DNA of 64,000 bases from Kryptolebias marmoratus (taxonomy: Eukaryota; Chordata; Actinopteri; Cyprinodontiformes; Rivulidae), in assembly GCF_001649575.2 (NCBI RefSeq), contig NC_051440.1, positions 19,680,895 through 19,744,894 of the forward strand. The letters are read 5' to 3'. The notes under the pieces are model-generated. The model did not search any database. It worked only from the letters and a program-made list of their open reading frames with translations, and was not told the DNA's origin. The position numbers were made by a program, and so were the translations under genes. Shown one piece after another: positions 51,290 through 63,510 of the stretch (the stretch's first letter is position 1; every line of letters begins with the position of its first letter).

Positions 51290-51765
51290 TTTGAACTCAA
51301 TCTATCTGTTCGTTTTCTGCCACTTATTTGTGGTCGGGTCGCAGAGGCAAAAGGTTTACAAGGTAAATCCAGACATCCTACTTTCCATCCAGCTCCTTCC
51401 GTGGATCCCAAAGCATTCCCAAGCCAGAGAGGATACATAATCCATCTATCAAGTTCTGGGTCTGCCCCTGGGTCTCCTTCCAGTAGGATGTGGCTGGAAA
51501 ACCTCTGAACCGAACCATCTGAACGGACTCTTTTCAGTGCGAAGGATCAGCGGCTCTTCTCCGAGCTCTCTCTGAATGATAGAGTTCCTCACCTTATCTC
51601 TAAGGCTGAGCCCAGCCACCCTATGGAAGGGGCACGTTTTTGCTGTTGTTTCCAGAATCTTGCTCTTTTGGTATTGACTCATGAACAAGACTCCCAGATA
51701 CTTGAATTTGTTTGCTTGAGGCAAAGACTCAACCCAAACTTGTATTTAAACTCAACCTTAAAATG
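51290..51765 (-). pseudogene. 3' fragment of a LINE reverse transcriptase, internally deleted
   Basis: On the minus strand, L-P-Q-A-N-K-F-K-Y-L-G-V-L-F begins near 51730, followed by R-V-A-G-L-S-L-R-D-K-V-R-N-S, then E-E-P-L-I-L-R-T-E-K-S, then T-G-R-R-P-R-G-R-P-R-T (about 51450). These are C-terminal landmarks of a fish non-LTR retrotransposon polymerase. From the family as I know it, about 70 residues are missing between the first and second blocks, and about 12 between R-W-F-G and E-V-F-Q, yet the frame stays open. The 3' untranslated tail (51290-51445) also matches: 'ggtcgggtcgcagaggca', 'cattcccaagccagagagga' and similar. There is no proper start or catalytic YxDD segment, so it is dead. 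The clade is not assigned. Confidence 0.75.
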
Positions 51766-54589
51766 CTCTGAGATTGTAAGAGCAAAAAAAAAAGAAAGCA
51801 ATGTTAGAGCATGAAAACCATGACTTCATTATTATATATGTAATATAAACTAAACACCTGATTAAAAACAGCATTATTATGCCTGTGTTTCGATCAGTGT
51901 AGTCACTGGCCTGCAGGTCGGCAGAACTGTCTGTCAGAATAAAACTTCAGGCACTAAGCTGACATGTAACATTAGTCCACTAGGAGTATAATGTCAGAAC
52001 ACTGGAGGTTGACATTATGCCTGACTCTGATGGGTTTTTAGAAAATTACCTCCCAAAGTAAACATAATCTAAGATCTGAAAAATAAGTGATATATTTTCC
52101 CGAAGTACATGACTGGATAATTAAACCTGCCAGGTTCTTTTGTACAATTTTGATAAGCCTCAAAGCGAGAATTAATTCTTTTCATAGTGCTTGTCTGGGG
52201 AACATGGTGTAACAGTAACTTTACAACTCCAATTCTAGAAGGCCTCCTTTTGCTCACCACATAGGCACATTTCCACAAACTCTTTCTGTCCCCACCAAGA
52301 GCACAATGAGAAGTTTTAACCTCTGATTTGTGTGGTGAGCGTGCACTCCGAGATGTCAAATCCCTCATTTTAAACTCCAGGGATGCTCCCCTCCCACAGA
52401 GTAATCTCCAGCTTTCTATTTGTTATATCCTCCTAAGGCCGTGTAAGAACTCTGTGATAGATTCACTCGCACTGCATCTGCTGTTTTGCATAAGTACTTT
52501 GCATTCGGCAACCTGTCTTCGCAGCACTGCCATTTACAGGGTCAATAAACACGAGTAATTCAAAAAGGGACATGTACAGTGACTGTGTGCTGACACCTAG
52601 CAGTAATTCCTGTCTCTCCATTACCGGTGCCAGTAAACTAGACATTAATGTATTGTGTCATTCTGATATATATAGAACAAAAAAATGTCAGAGATTAAAA
52701 GTCCCTCAGCCTGTTTTCAATATTGGTATCATTTTAGCTTGCTAATAGCTGCTCACACAGCCACATCCTTTCAATTGATTGCTGTCAAAGCACTAATATA
52801 GGTGCTGCAGTTTGAAATGACAAATTATGTGCTGTGTTTGTGATAGAGATGTATGTGACACTGTGATGTTGATCTGTTTCAGCCCTTTGTCAGCAGCACT
52901 CATACAGCGAGCAGTGAGAGAAAGGTGTGGGAGGGAGCATGAAATAGTGTAGGAGAATATAATGGCAGAAGACTGAGGTGTGGGAGTGGAATGTAATAGT
53001 GCCAGTTTATCAGAGCCAATGTTCACTTGACAAGTACAAATGGGGGGTGGTGGGTTCACATGTCAGCGGGCTTGAGTTTGAACTGTGGAAAAGTTTGGGG
53101 TTTTTGCTTCTGGTGGCCTAAGGCGTGTTCACAAAGCAGCACTGTGGGACTCTTAGTCTACAAGAGAAGAAGGTCAAGTGACTGGTAAGATGCTGGTAAC
53201 TGCTGCTGGCAATGTTGAGCTGAGTTGGTGCAGCTTTCTGTTTCTTTAATGTAAGCCGTGGATACAATTTGATTTTGCTTGTATTTTAGTGGGAATGTCT
53301 TACGCATGATGTAGATTAGATTTTAAAATCCAACTGTTCATTCAGCTTTGAAAATGCGTGTTTTTGTGTTAAATTTAGACATCTGTCCACTCACCCTCCC
53401 ACTCATCAAGACAAAGTGTTGGTCCTTTCAGAGCGGCTGATGTTTAAGGGCTTCACAGCCATTGACTGTGACTGCAGGGAGGTCACTCTGGGGACCGGAG
53501 CCGGCATGATTCATCCTCGTCCTTGAATCTGGATCAGTCAGCTGTCTCTGTTGAGGGTCTGTTAAATTAACAACCTTTCCCTCCTAAAGCTACCCTCCTC
53601 CTTTAGTCACCATGGTGATGCTGGTCAAGTGATGACCAGCGCCGGCAGACTGGTAAAGGAATTTCTCTCTGAACAATAGCTCTGCTGCTGCGGTTGGGTT
53701 GATTTGTTCCCTTTTTGTTGTTGCAAACTAAATACACAAACAACACAGATTCTGTGGTGAGTGCATTAGAACGTAGCATTTTTTTAGAACAAAACTGCAA
53801 AACAGTTAACAATAGGAATAAAAATATGAGTTATTTATAAGTTATTTCTATTGTATTTTTGGAAGTTTTGCCATTATAGATACTTTGATCACTCTGATAA
53901 ACTTTAAGGACAATGGATTAACCTGCAGGAAGAAGCCAGACCAGCAGGACGTTGCTTGCATCCTAAGAAATGATTCACCAAACAATTTGTATTGTTTACT
54001 GTTGGATTACTTGGAGATATTGAGGAAGATGATATTAGGATCCAAAGTGTAGAGATAAACAGATTTAATGCCAAAGTGTTGGATAGGAGTGCAGTTCTAG
54101 GCAGCGTGGAAGTAGGTGTTATATATGCAGCATAACAGCCTGCAGAGCTTTCTCAGTGCAGGGCGAGTTCTTTTGGGAAAATCTGGAACTAATGGAGGAT
54201 GATCAAACTCATTTTCATGTTTATTTTCCTCTGAATGCAACATCTTTCTTTTGGAACAAGTTGCAAACTGAAGCCAGTGTTTTGTGGTGGATGAGGATAT
54301 GTTTTTGTAATGCAAGAAGAAACACTTTGTAGTATTTTTAAAAGTTAAAAGTTTAGGTTTTTCGTATGAATGTTGTGACAGTATACAGTCTTCTTAAAAT
54401 TTACCTCTCAGAGCTACTGCTTTTTGTACTTTGTACAAGTTTTAAAACAAATATTATCGTTGATGATTGAGCTAATAAAGCTTGAGTTTTTTTGTTTGTT
54501 TGTCTTGCTGTTTCAGGTGTTTCATTTGTTACCAATTGCGTAGAGTCATTTTAATAATCAAGTACGTCCAGTCTCTGTGACATGAGTGC

Positions 54590-55165
54590 AGGGTAATTAG
54601 TCCAAGAGCGAGACCAAAACCAGACACAGAGACAGCAGCTGAAGGTAAGTGCAATTTATTTACAGGTGCCCAAGGTATGTACAGTGCGATAGGTTTGTGG
54701 AGCGATCTGTGAAGTAAGAGGAACAGGGTGAGTCTCGGGTACNNNNNNNNNNNNNNNNNNNNNNNNNNNNNNNNNNNNNNNNNNNNNNNNNNNNNNNNNN
54801 NNNNNNNNNNNNNNNNNNNNNNNNNNNNNNNNNNNNNNNNNNNNNNNNNNNNNNNNNNNNNNNNNNNNNNNNNNNNNNNNNNNNNNNNNNNNNNNNNNNN
54901 NNNNNNNNNNNNNNNNNNNNNNNNNNNNNNNNNNNNNNNNNNNNNNNNNNNNNNNNNNNNNNNNNNNTAATCACATTAGGTTAGAAACTGTGGCTGAGAA
55001 TCTAACCCAGGAGGTTCGATGCTCCAGCGAAGATCTGGTCTCAGCTGAAGGCTTAAGTAGTAGCAGTCCTCATTAGCTGGATCTGGATCACCTGTGAAAA
55101 GAAGGGCAGGAGGAGCCGCCCCAAGGCGGGGCTAAAACTCCAGATCCCTACACTCTGGACCTTCT
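54590..55165. repeat. Probable dispersed repeat interrupted by the assembly gap
   Basis: The left flank (gagaccaaaaccagacacag, 'gaaggtaagtgcaatttatttaca') and the right flank ('ctgaaggcttaagtagtagcag', 'ggatctggatcacctgtg', 'gccccaaggcggggctaaaact') have the feel of a fish repeat with more GC than the surrounding intron. A repeat would explain why assembly failed here. Class unknown. Confidence 0.45.
54743..54967. other. Assembly gap (225 N)
   Basis: A run of N with no sequence. Open frames reported through it have no meaning. Confidence 1.
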
Positions 55166-58100
55166 TGTGATTTTTTTTTTTTCCTCGTTGTTTCAAATGG
55201 AATATTTTACAATGGAACTGGATGTTTATCCATTCTGCATGTGTTTTGATTTGAAGGTTATTTGGAAAAGGTTGTTTTTGGGTTGTTTGTTTTTTTTTTT
55301 TTTTTGGTTTACTCCAAAAGTTAAAGCAAAGTAAGTTGCTGGTAGAGCATGCTTGATGTGTTGTAAGCAGTTGTCTGATTTTAAACAACGAGGATACTTA
55401 AATAACACTATAAACCATCAAAATGTAATAAAACAAAAACAAGCTCATTAGCTTATTAATTTATGCCTATGCAAATATCAGAATTGCACTGAAGTGTTAA
55501 ACTTGGCTTCGACTGCTGCATTTTGCTGCACTTTGCTTGAAAGGCATTCCCTCCTCTGGCCTCTCAGTGTGAACTCAAAAGTTGGCTGACAGCTGAAAGG
55601 TGCCAAGATCACCATGTAAAGTGTTGGAGGGTTGAGTGAACTCCCCTTCATTTCAGCATCTAAATTATTTCTGTCATTTATAGCACCTTTCTCAGTGCAC
55701 TTAGCAGTTTGAGAAAATATGGCTGTCTCGTCAGCCTTGGGCAAACTCCAAAAAAGGCTCCCAACGCTATTATCTTTTTTTTTAATATCACGTTGGAAGA
55801 ATGAAAGGCCAAGAAACGTTTTGGCCACAGCCGTACTGCATATTGACAGCACATTAGTCATTTTGCTAAAATACTTAATTGCTCTGAAGTTGTGGCAGAC
55901 ACTACTTCCTTGCAAGGCTGCTTCTTTACAAAGTTTAAGAATGATTAATGAAGTCCCTAACAGGTTCAGTGTGCAGTGAAAGGAACTTTAAAGAAAAATG
56001 TAATCACTTCTTGTTTTTGGTTTCTCCTTGAAATGTTTTCATTAGTCTCCACATTATTTTTTGAATCTTTCCGCTTCTTGTAGCTCAAGAGTAGAGTAAA
56101 TGCTGTTTTTTTGCATTTTTAATCTGCATACGTTTGAATTGAAAAGGGAGAAAAGCATGAGATCATCATTAAGAAGTTATATGAATAGGAGTTAATTATC
56201 TTGGTAGCTTTGATGAAAGTTTTAGAAGTTTGGACATTTTTAAAAATGGTTGTAGGTCCAGAGCTCAATTTAATTTCCGTCGCATTATTTTTACGACCAT
56301 GTTATCTTTTTTTTTCTAGCTTGTCTAATGTACTCATCCTTAGAATGGAGCTCAGACCCATTCAGTTGCTTTATAACACGAGCCTGTTTGAGTTTTAAGA
56401 TAGAAAATTGTGCCAGAAGCCTAAAGCCATTATATTTTAGGAAAATTATCTGACATGAGTCATCACCGAGAGAAGAAGGCATAAAAGACAAAGACAAATT
56501 ACAAACGGTGCAGTTACACGAGGCTGCTTCACACACTTCTGCTCACACAGTTTACAGCGCAGTTTCTGCTGTGTGTGTTTTAATGTTGTACTCTTCACAT
56601 CATAAATTGACAAATTCATTAAGGCATGAATAACTGTTAAGAGAAAAAAGTAATAAATGTCTGCTATGGTAAAATGTGAGTTATCACTTATATTAAAGTG
56701 TCTAAAATTGATAAAGAATGGTCACAATATTGATAATTATTATTCCTTTGACAACAAGTTCAGAAGTTTACCATCTCAGATGGTCCATGTGAGATTTGCA
56801 AATTTCCATCTGAACAACAGCATTTAAAACAGTGTTTGTGTTGGTGTGCTTCCTGGAGATTCTTCCAATTGGAGAGAGACAAACCATACTGCAGAGCCAT
56901 ATGGTGCAGCATCCGACAACTACTGCATCTCTTAGTTCCAAAACACAGAAAAATGAATGAAACCTTTACACAAAGGAGGTGTCTGAGAGCATAGGTCTGC
57001 AAGTACTTTGGAATTTTACATTGAGAAAAAGTGCTTTTAAATTGTGAATGATTTGCCAGCTGTGTTCCCCCTTTTTTTACTAGAGTATTGACTCCCTCTC
57101 ACTTTTTACACTTAATTTGAAACAGGTTTGCTTCTATTGTACCACATTAGCTTATTCTCCCTGTTGCCAAAAAACTTAAGGAGTCAGTTGTTTTTAATGT
57201 CATTTACATAAAAATGGCAGGTTAAAAAGGCAAATGTCTTGGTAATTTCACTAACAGGTTATTTCACTAACTATTTACCTCCCACACACTGGGTATTGGA
57301 AACTATTGCAGGTTGATAAAAGAAGAAAATATCAAGAACTTTGAAGTACAGCTGTTTATTCATGACCTAGGATTTCTGAGACTTTTTTTTGTCTGTATAA
57401 AAAATGAATCTGATTGAGTAATTAACAAAGTAATTTAGTGTTTCAGTGCTGTTTATCAAAAGAAATGGCTTTTTAAATAGCTCATTTATACTCGTTTAGA
57501 CAGATTGGCTGTCCTGGTTCTAGACAGCTCCTCCACGGCTTTGTGTGCGCTTCAGATGAAAGTTGGCTGCATCTCTATAGACTCTCATGAAGAATAAGAA
57601 AACACTTTGGCTTGTTTGTACCTTTTTAGAAAACAGTCAAGTTGTGTTAATGCACACAGGATTTTGTCCCTGCAGTTACTTAGCAGAGAACTAATGTAGG
57701 TGTTTCTGGTGGGCAAACATGCAAGCACTCCAAATCTTGTAAATACACAACTTGTAGGTGTTTACAACCATTCACCAAACGAATCACACAGACTTACTTA
57801 GTACCCAGTCCAAATCTTCATCAAAGCTTGCCATGTTTTAGTGTGTCGGCTGATTGCTTGGAGGTTGTTTTCACAAGCTAAGGCGATTTTGAAAACAGTC
57901 CTGTGCAGAAAGCAGAAACGGGAAACTGTAGCTTTAAAGGAGCAGCCAGCAGCTAGGCTTATATCATCTGCCAATGTCCAGTGAGTCAGACCACTTATTT
58001 AACTCACTGGGTTAGGTATTATTAAAGATTTGGGTCACTGAATATTTCAGGTGTTTAACATTACCTAGGATTCCACGATTTGCATTTAGTTATTGGTTAA

Positions 58101-58379
58101 TCTGAAAGGGAACTGATCAAGTGTTAATTACAGAGTGGAAGCTTTTTGCACCTTTCATGAGTAAAGGGAGCATCAGTCAGCTTACTCTGTAATGAGATGA
58201 GCTCCTTCCTCCCAATACTGTCAGTATAAATTTCCCCATTATATGGTTTCCCATTATATGGTTGTAAAAAATAAACAGAACTCCCCTGCAATTAGAAAGG
58301 TCTGATATATTGCAGCAGGGTGTTGCAATGTGATTCCATGCGTGCAGTTTAAGAGGGCATTTGTGTATGCGTCTGGCTT

Positions 58380-59175
58380 GAATGTATCCATCAGGGAGCT
58401 GCCAAATGAAGGAGGGCTTAAATGGAATGAGGGAAATGGAAGAGTCCCCTGGAGTGAGAAAAGAGAGATTGCATGCCAGAGAATGTGAGAAATAGATGTG
58501 TGAGATGACAGTATAGGAGGCGAGGGGATAGAATATCGGCTAACAAAGAAAAGGTAAAATGTTAGTGTGAAGACAACGGAGTGAAAGAGGAAAGGAAAGC
58601 ACAGGGGACAGTGATGGAGAATGAAAGGGAAGCTGATGGAGATGAGAGATTAGGGAGGGTGGCAAAGAATATGAGGGGAAAAAAATAAAACCTTCTGGAG
58701 TCATTTTCTGCAGAGACAGGGAATTAAGATGGTTGGCAAGAAGCTGGAAAAAAAATGGTGATCTGAAAACAGTAAATGAGGACAAGGTCATGGATGCTGG
58801 CAGAGAGAGAGAGAGAGAAAGGGCAAAAAAAAAGATGAGAAAGCAAGCAGAAAACAAAATATCTGTGGAGATGGGAATAAGTAGGCAGAAACCTGCGAGA
58901 CAGGTGCAAAAAGCAAAATAAGAGCAGAACAGAAAGAAGCACTGGGGAAAGGGAGAGAACAAAGTGAAGGAGCAGGATCAGTGGATTGAAGATGAGCCAG
59001 AGTGGTGAGGTGGGAATGAAACAAAGCAGGTTAGACAAAAGTAGTGAGATGGTAAGGATGAAAACAACAAATAAAATGGAAAACAAGTGTTTGAACAATG
59101 GTAGAAAAGTGTGGAGAGGAAAGAGAAAAATCCAGACATTTGGAAGAAACCTTTTGAGGAAAGGGTCATAGAGGA
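58380..59175 (+). repeat. Purine-rich strand-asymmetric block
   Basis: The + strand is dominated by A and G for nearly 800 bases, including a (GA)n tract at about 58802-58818. The complementary pyrimidine strand therefore lacks stop codons and yields long spurious open frames (58540-58962 and 58724-59206 on the minus strand). I see no coding sense in it. Confidence 0.75.
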
Positions 59176-59204
59176 AATGAAGGACTAGTTTAGTGCCTTT
59201 ATAC

Positions 59205-59610
59205 AACTGTTCTTTTTTTTAACACTTTTTGTAAATGTCTTCTCGTATTTTCTTGTCACTCTTTCAACTCTTTCCTTCTACACATCAGCCTCCCATCAAC
59301 ATGTGTCAGTTTTGGCATTTGGCTCCTATTTCCACCCTTTTCACACGACTTCTGTTTTAAATTTCACCTCCTGCTGCCCCACTGTCTTAACTCCTCTCAT
59401 CAAGGACCGGCTTGTCTTGCCTGTGTTCTCTGTGCAGTCTTCCCCTGACAGGCTGTGGACTCCGTGTCCAGATCTACTAAGCCGAAAAGAAACGCTTGAC
59501 TTGAAAACTCTGTTCCTGCAGTTTTCCATTGCCTCAAACNCCCCCCCCCCCCCCCCCCCCATTTTCATTCTTATTTTGTCTCTTCCAAATCCAACCCTTT
59601 TCATGTTTTA
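59205..59610 (+). repeat. Pyrimidine-rich block with poly-C tract
   Basis: Directly after the purine block, the + strand switches to T- and C-rich. At 59540 a single N is followed by 20 C residues (59541-59560), a homopolymer of uncertain length. Confidence 0.75.
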
Positions 59611-60428
59611 ATTGTTAGATAGTGCCGGGAGGACACCCACATGCTAAAGGCATGTTGAAACCATGCTGAGGCTTGAGAAAGCCCGGGGACAGGAAGACAA
59701 AAGCAGCAATAGATTTGGAGAACAATTGAAAGAGATTTTTATGGCGTGTTTCACTTTTAGTGCCTCTCTTAGCAGCTTTGTTTGATAGAGGGAATGTGTA
59801 AAGGGTGGGCGGGGGGGACAAATGTGCCTGTAGGACAAATTTGTGTGCAAATCTGTGTATACATATTGTATGTAAGCTGCTGGGTGAGTACAATCACAAT
59901 ATGTTGTTGCAACAGCGATGTACAGATTTGATTATAAGTCTTGCTATATTTTGCTTTTTTTGTTTAAAAAAGTACTGGTCTTGAAAGATACAATGCATGA
60001 AATAATATGTCCCTATAGAAATGGCATACAATAGATCAGTGTCGGCCATGAATGCACATCCAACCCCAATTTAAATCAGTTCTGTTTTACTACTAGTACT
60101 ACCTTTGTTTCATGGAAAAGAACAGCACACGCAGTGCTCTGTACATTTCACAGCATTCACAGCTATCCCCATACCTGCAGGATTTTGCTGCAGCTTTGTT
60201 GAACAGATTTTTCTAATAATGGCTGTTTTGTAAATAGGTGCATTCAAAAATGTTTACAAGACCAGACATAAGTTATCGTAGTTGTTTTCAGAGAATTATC
60301 TTTGTGCTATGTGAAAGGTGTCTGGAGAAAAAAAAAAACAAGTCAAAGTCTGCTCAGGCACAATAGAACTCCTTATCTTCACACGGCATCTCAAACTCTT
60401 CCAAGTTAGATAAGCATATATCCTAAAG

Positions 60429-60607
60429 CAGTGGTGCCCAGTCCTGGTCCTCGCGGGCCACTATCCTGCATGTTTTAGTTGTTTCTATACTCTTCAGCAG
60501 GTCTACAAGTTCTGCAGAATCCTGTTAATCACTCATTCATTCAAAGCAGAGAAACATCTAAAACATGCAGGATAGTGGCCTGTGAGGACCAGGATTGGAC
60601 ACCACTG
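60429..60607. mobile_element. hAT-type MITE, 179 bp, with target-site duplication
   Basis: The element begins cagtggtgcccagtcctggt and ends with the near-exact reverse complement. The terminal inverted repeats extend about 58 bases (60429-60486 against 60550-60607) with a handful of mismatches. It is flanked by tcctaaag (60421-60428) and ccctaaag (60608-60615), an 8-base duplication with one mismatch, as expected for hAT transposition. It has no coding capacity, so it was moved by an enzyme supplied elsewhere. The near-intact ends and duplication suggest a fairly recent insertion. Confidence 0.88.
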
Positions 60608-63010
60608 CCCTAAAGCCCTGTAGCAAAGCTTGAATTGTTTTTTTCAGTTTGCATCCTTGTGTGAACCACTGTGATTTCTTTTTTTTAAAAAGCTATAAAT
60701 AACAAAAAGTGTTACTCATTAGTTTGGTCAAATTTTATAATGAAAAACAGAATTTGTTTTTTATATTGTTTACATCCTTGATATTGAAAAGTTTAGCTGT
60801 TGGTGTTTTTACTTTGATCATTAATCTAGAGCCAAAAATCATCTCGTTTTCAGCTAAATGAAAAGTATGCATTTTTAATTTTAAAACTGCGGTTTTAATT
60901 CATCTGTCTCAGATGTTTGAGTTAACCTCAGCAGAGTTCTGTACAGAAGTGCTTAATGTACTATGATCAGTGTAATTATTGTCCAGTTTTAACAAGTGTA
61001 CTAATGTTAGATTCTTATTGTTTGTAAGGGATACCTCACTGAGGCAATAATGTGTGGTTATTTACCTCTGTAATTATGAAACCCTTTTTTGTGCAGCACA
61101 CTCCGAGGTATAAATGATACCTTATGGACTGTTCACAACTGATGTGGGTATTTAGACCAACAATGTGTGGATTGTTTTAGTGTATGTAGTGATGTTAATA
61201 TTGATGAATCATAAACTTAAATAGTTCAGTTTATTTTTTTTTAAAAAAGGCTTGATTGAAAATTGAACAATTGAAATTTCTATAGATGCTTCCACTTTCA
61301 TATTCCAAACTAGATTTGGGGTGGAACGTAAACAGATCGGTTTAAGAAGTTATTGTTTGGGAAGGTTGAGAAATGATGCCTCCTAGTAGGTTTAGAGTTT
61401 GCAACCATCATAAAACCATTTGATGGTGCATTCGTGCACTGAATGCTGTGCCTCTGCAGTCTTCTGAGATCTTGGGCTTTTACAGGAGCTTTGAACCGAG
61501 AGTTTAAAGAGTTCTGAGCAAAAAAAAAAATCACCTTAGAGATTACTCGGGACATTTTGAAGAGACATGCAAATCTACTCTCATAGATGCAAAGAATGTA
61601 GTTATAAAACTACAAACTAGTAAAATATGACCTTTTTTAATAACTGAGGGTTTTAAGTATGTTCTGTTTTCTTTCTTTTATGCTGCTAAATTTCTCCTGG
61701 TAAAGCAAATTGTGCATGCAAAAGGTAAAGTTAACTCACTTCTACTGGGAGAAAAATGGAGAGGCAGCTACAAGGAAATATTAAAGGTCAAAAATAGTTT
61801 ACAAAACATCTGGGCAATGAAATTGCCAAAAGGTATTCAAATTGTCAAACTTACCGATGCCTGGCAGGTACTCCTCTTCAGTTGTTTTTATGGAACTGGG
61901 ACATTTTTCTATTTTTTACATGAGACTGCATCAAGTTGTGCCTGCAACATTCAAACCATTCATTATCATTCTTTCGAACATAGTGTCATATGATTCCCCC
62001 AGGCAATGGATGGTGCAAAGCTGGAAGCTGCATTATTAATTAGATAGGCACAAAGTTTTTCACCTGCACTCTGTGCCACAACTTGATGTGTGATCTGTCG
62101 CAGCTGGGGTTCTGTGGTTGAAAGATAGTGTTTCTGTGTTATCGAATAAGAGCATGCATGTCTGTGCCTGCTGCTGATGGATGGGATCCTCGGCAAATGT
62201 GTGTTCTTTCAAAAGCTCTAATTACAGAGATGAAACAAAAGTGTGTGTGAGCAAAAGGATGAGGATTGATTATGATGATGCAGCTGTGTTTCTTAACAAA
62301 TGCTCCAGCTGGGTGTTATGTGTGTGGAATAATCTGTTAATGTGAATGTGGAAGTCACTTGAGGTCCTATTAAAATGAAGTATACAAAAATCCACACAAT
62401 TAAAGAAATAAATTGATGTATAGAAGTTTGTTAAAAAAAAAAACAAAACATTTGTATTAGACTAAACCAGAAAAAATAATTGATCTGAATTTATTAACCA
62501 CAAGAAAGAATGCTGTTAATAGATAGAAGATAGATTTAAAAAAATAAAAACTCACGGCAAAGTGGGAACGAGGACACTGTGGAAGAAATGGGTCAAGGGT
62601 GTTAAACTAAACCTCGTTTACACCGAAGGACCTGCTGTCTGTGATATCAGGAGAACTAATAATTACGTTGTAAGTTGATGTCAAAGTTTTGAAAATGTGA
62701 CTGTAGTGTTGTCTGTGATATAATATAAAATAAAAACTGCAGCTTTTCTGAAGCAAAGCAGGACAATACCCATACAAGTGTTGCAAAGACAGATTTATAT
62801 AAAATTAAACAATTTAAGAACCAAAAGAGAAAAAGAGAATAATTTCGGCACACTTATAATCTCTGGATAAAATCAGCGCAGATCTTGCAGGAGATACAGC
62901 AGTTCTTGATTTTGTACAGTTGAACATTTAAGGCTCTGTTCAAACCAATATGGATATTTTACCAAATGAACTTTTTTGCCCAATTTGTACATCATTTTGG
63001 TGAGAAAACT

Positions 63011-63510
63011 TCCAACCTAAATGCCAAAAAAGTTGGGACAATATATATAGGGTAAATAAAAACAGAATGTGAAGATGTGGAAAACCCATATCTTATTCAA
63101 AGTTGAACATAAAACAAAGAAACATTTTCAGTGTTTAAAGCAACAAAACTCAAAAAAAGTTACAACGGGGCAAAAAAGGTTGTAAAAGTAAGTGGTATGA
63201 AAAAAAAAAGTGGATATTGGATGTTTTAGATGTTTGTGATCTTTGGGCCCTCGGGCAGCACTAGATTAAAACCAGGTCTGATTCTGTTCTGGACATCACT
63301 GCATGGGCTCAGGAACACTTCCACTAACCATAGTCTGTAAACACAGTTTATCGTGCCATCCACAAATGCAGGTTAAAGCCCCATCATGCAAAGAAAAGGT
63401 CATATGAGAACACCACCTGGAAACGTCAGCGTCTGAACTGAGATTGGCAAATCATTGCTTTCTGTTTTTATTTGCATTTTACACAAATAATTTTTCTGAA
63501 CTGGAGTTCT
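63011..63510 (+). mobile_element. Internally deleted Tc1/mariner-like element
   Basis: The left end (about 63011, with 'aaaaaagttgggaca' and 'ggtaaataaaaacagaatg') and the right end ('caaatcattgctttctg', 'tttttatttgcattttacac', to about 63510) are inverted relative to each other, as in a well-known fish transposon family. Between them lies a piece of transposase gene (63238-63441). I treat it as a deletion derivative because the sequence jumps from the transposase piece straight into the right terminal repeat. The 2-bp TA target duplication expected for this superfamily was not confirmed. Confidence 0.7.
63238..63441 (+). pseudogene. Tc1-like transposase fragment with in-frame stops
   Basis: Reading from 63238 gives D-L-W-A-L-G-Q-H, a stop, then D-I-T-A-W-A-Q-E-H-F-H, two more stops, then S-V-N-T-V-Y-R-A-I-H-K-C-R-L-K and on to a TGA at 63439-63441. 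All 68 codons stay in one frame apart from the three internal stops. The 'S-V-N-T-V-(x)-R-A-I-H-K' stretch is the second helix-turn-helix of a Tc1-like transposase. The DDE/D catalytic domain is absent, so this copy cannot make transposase. Confidence 0.72.

Noticed and set aside
54660..54974. Open frames across the N run
   Set aside because: They exist only because N codons are not counted as stops.
58540..59206. Overlapping 140- and 160-codon open frames on the minus strand
   Set aside because: The pyrimidine-rich strand lacks stop codons. The translations are Phe/Leu/Ser low complexity.
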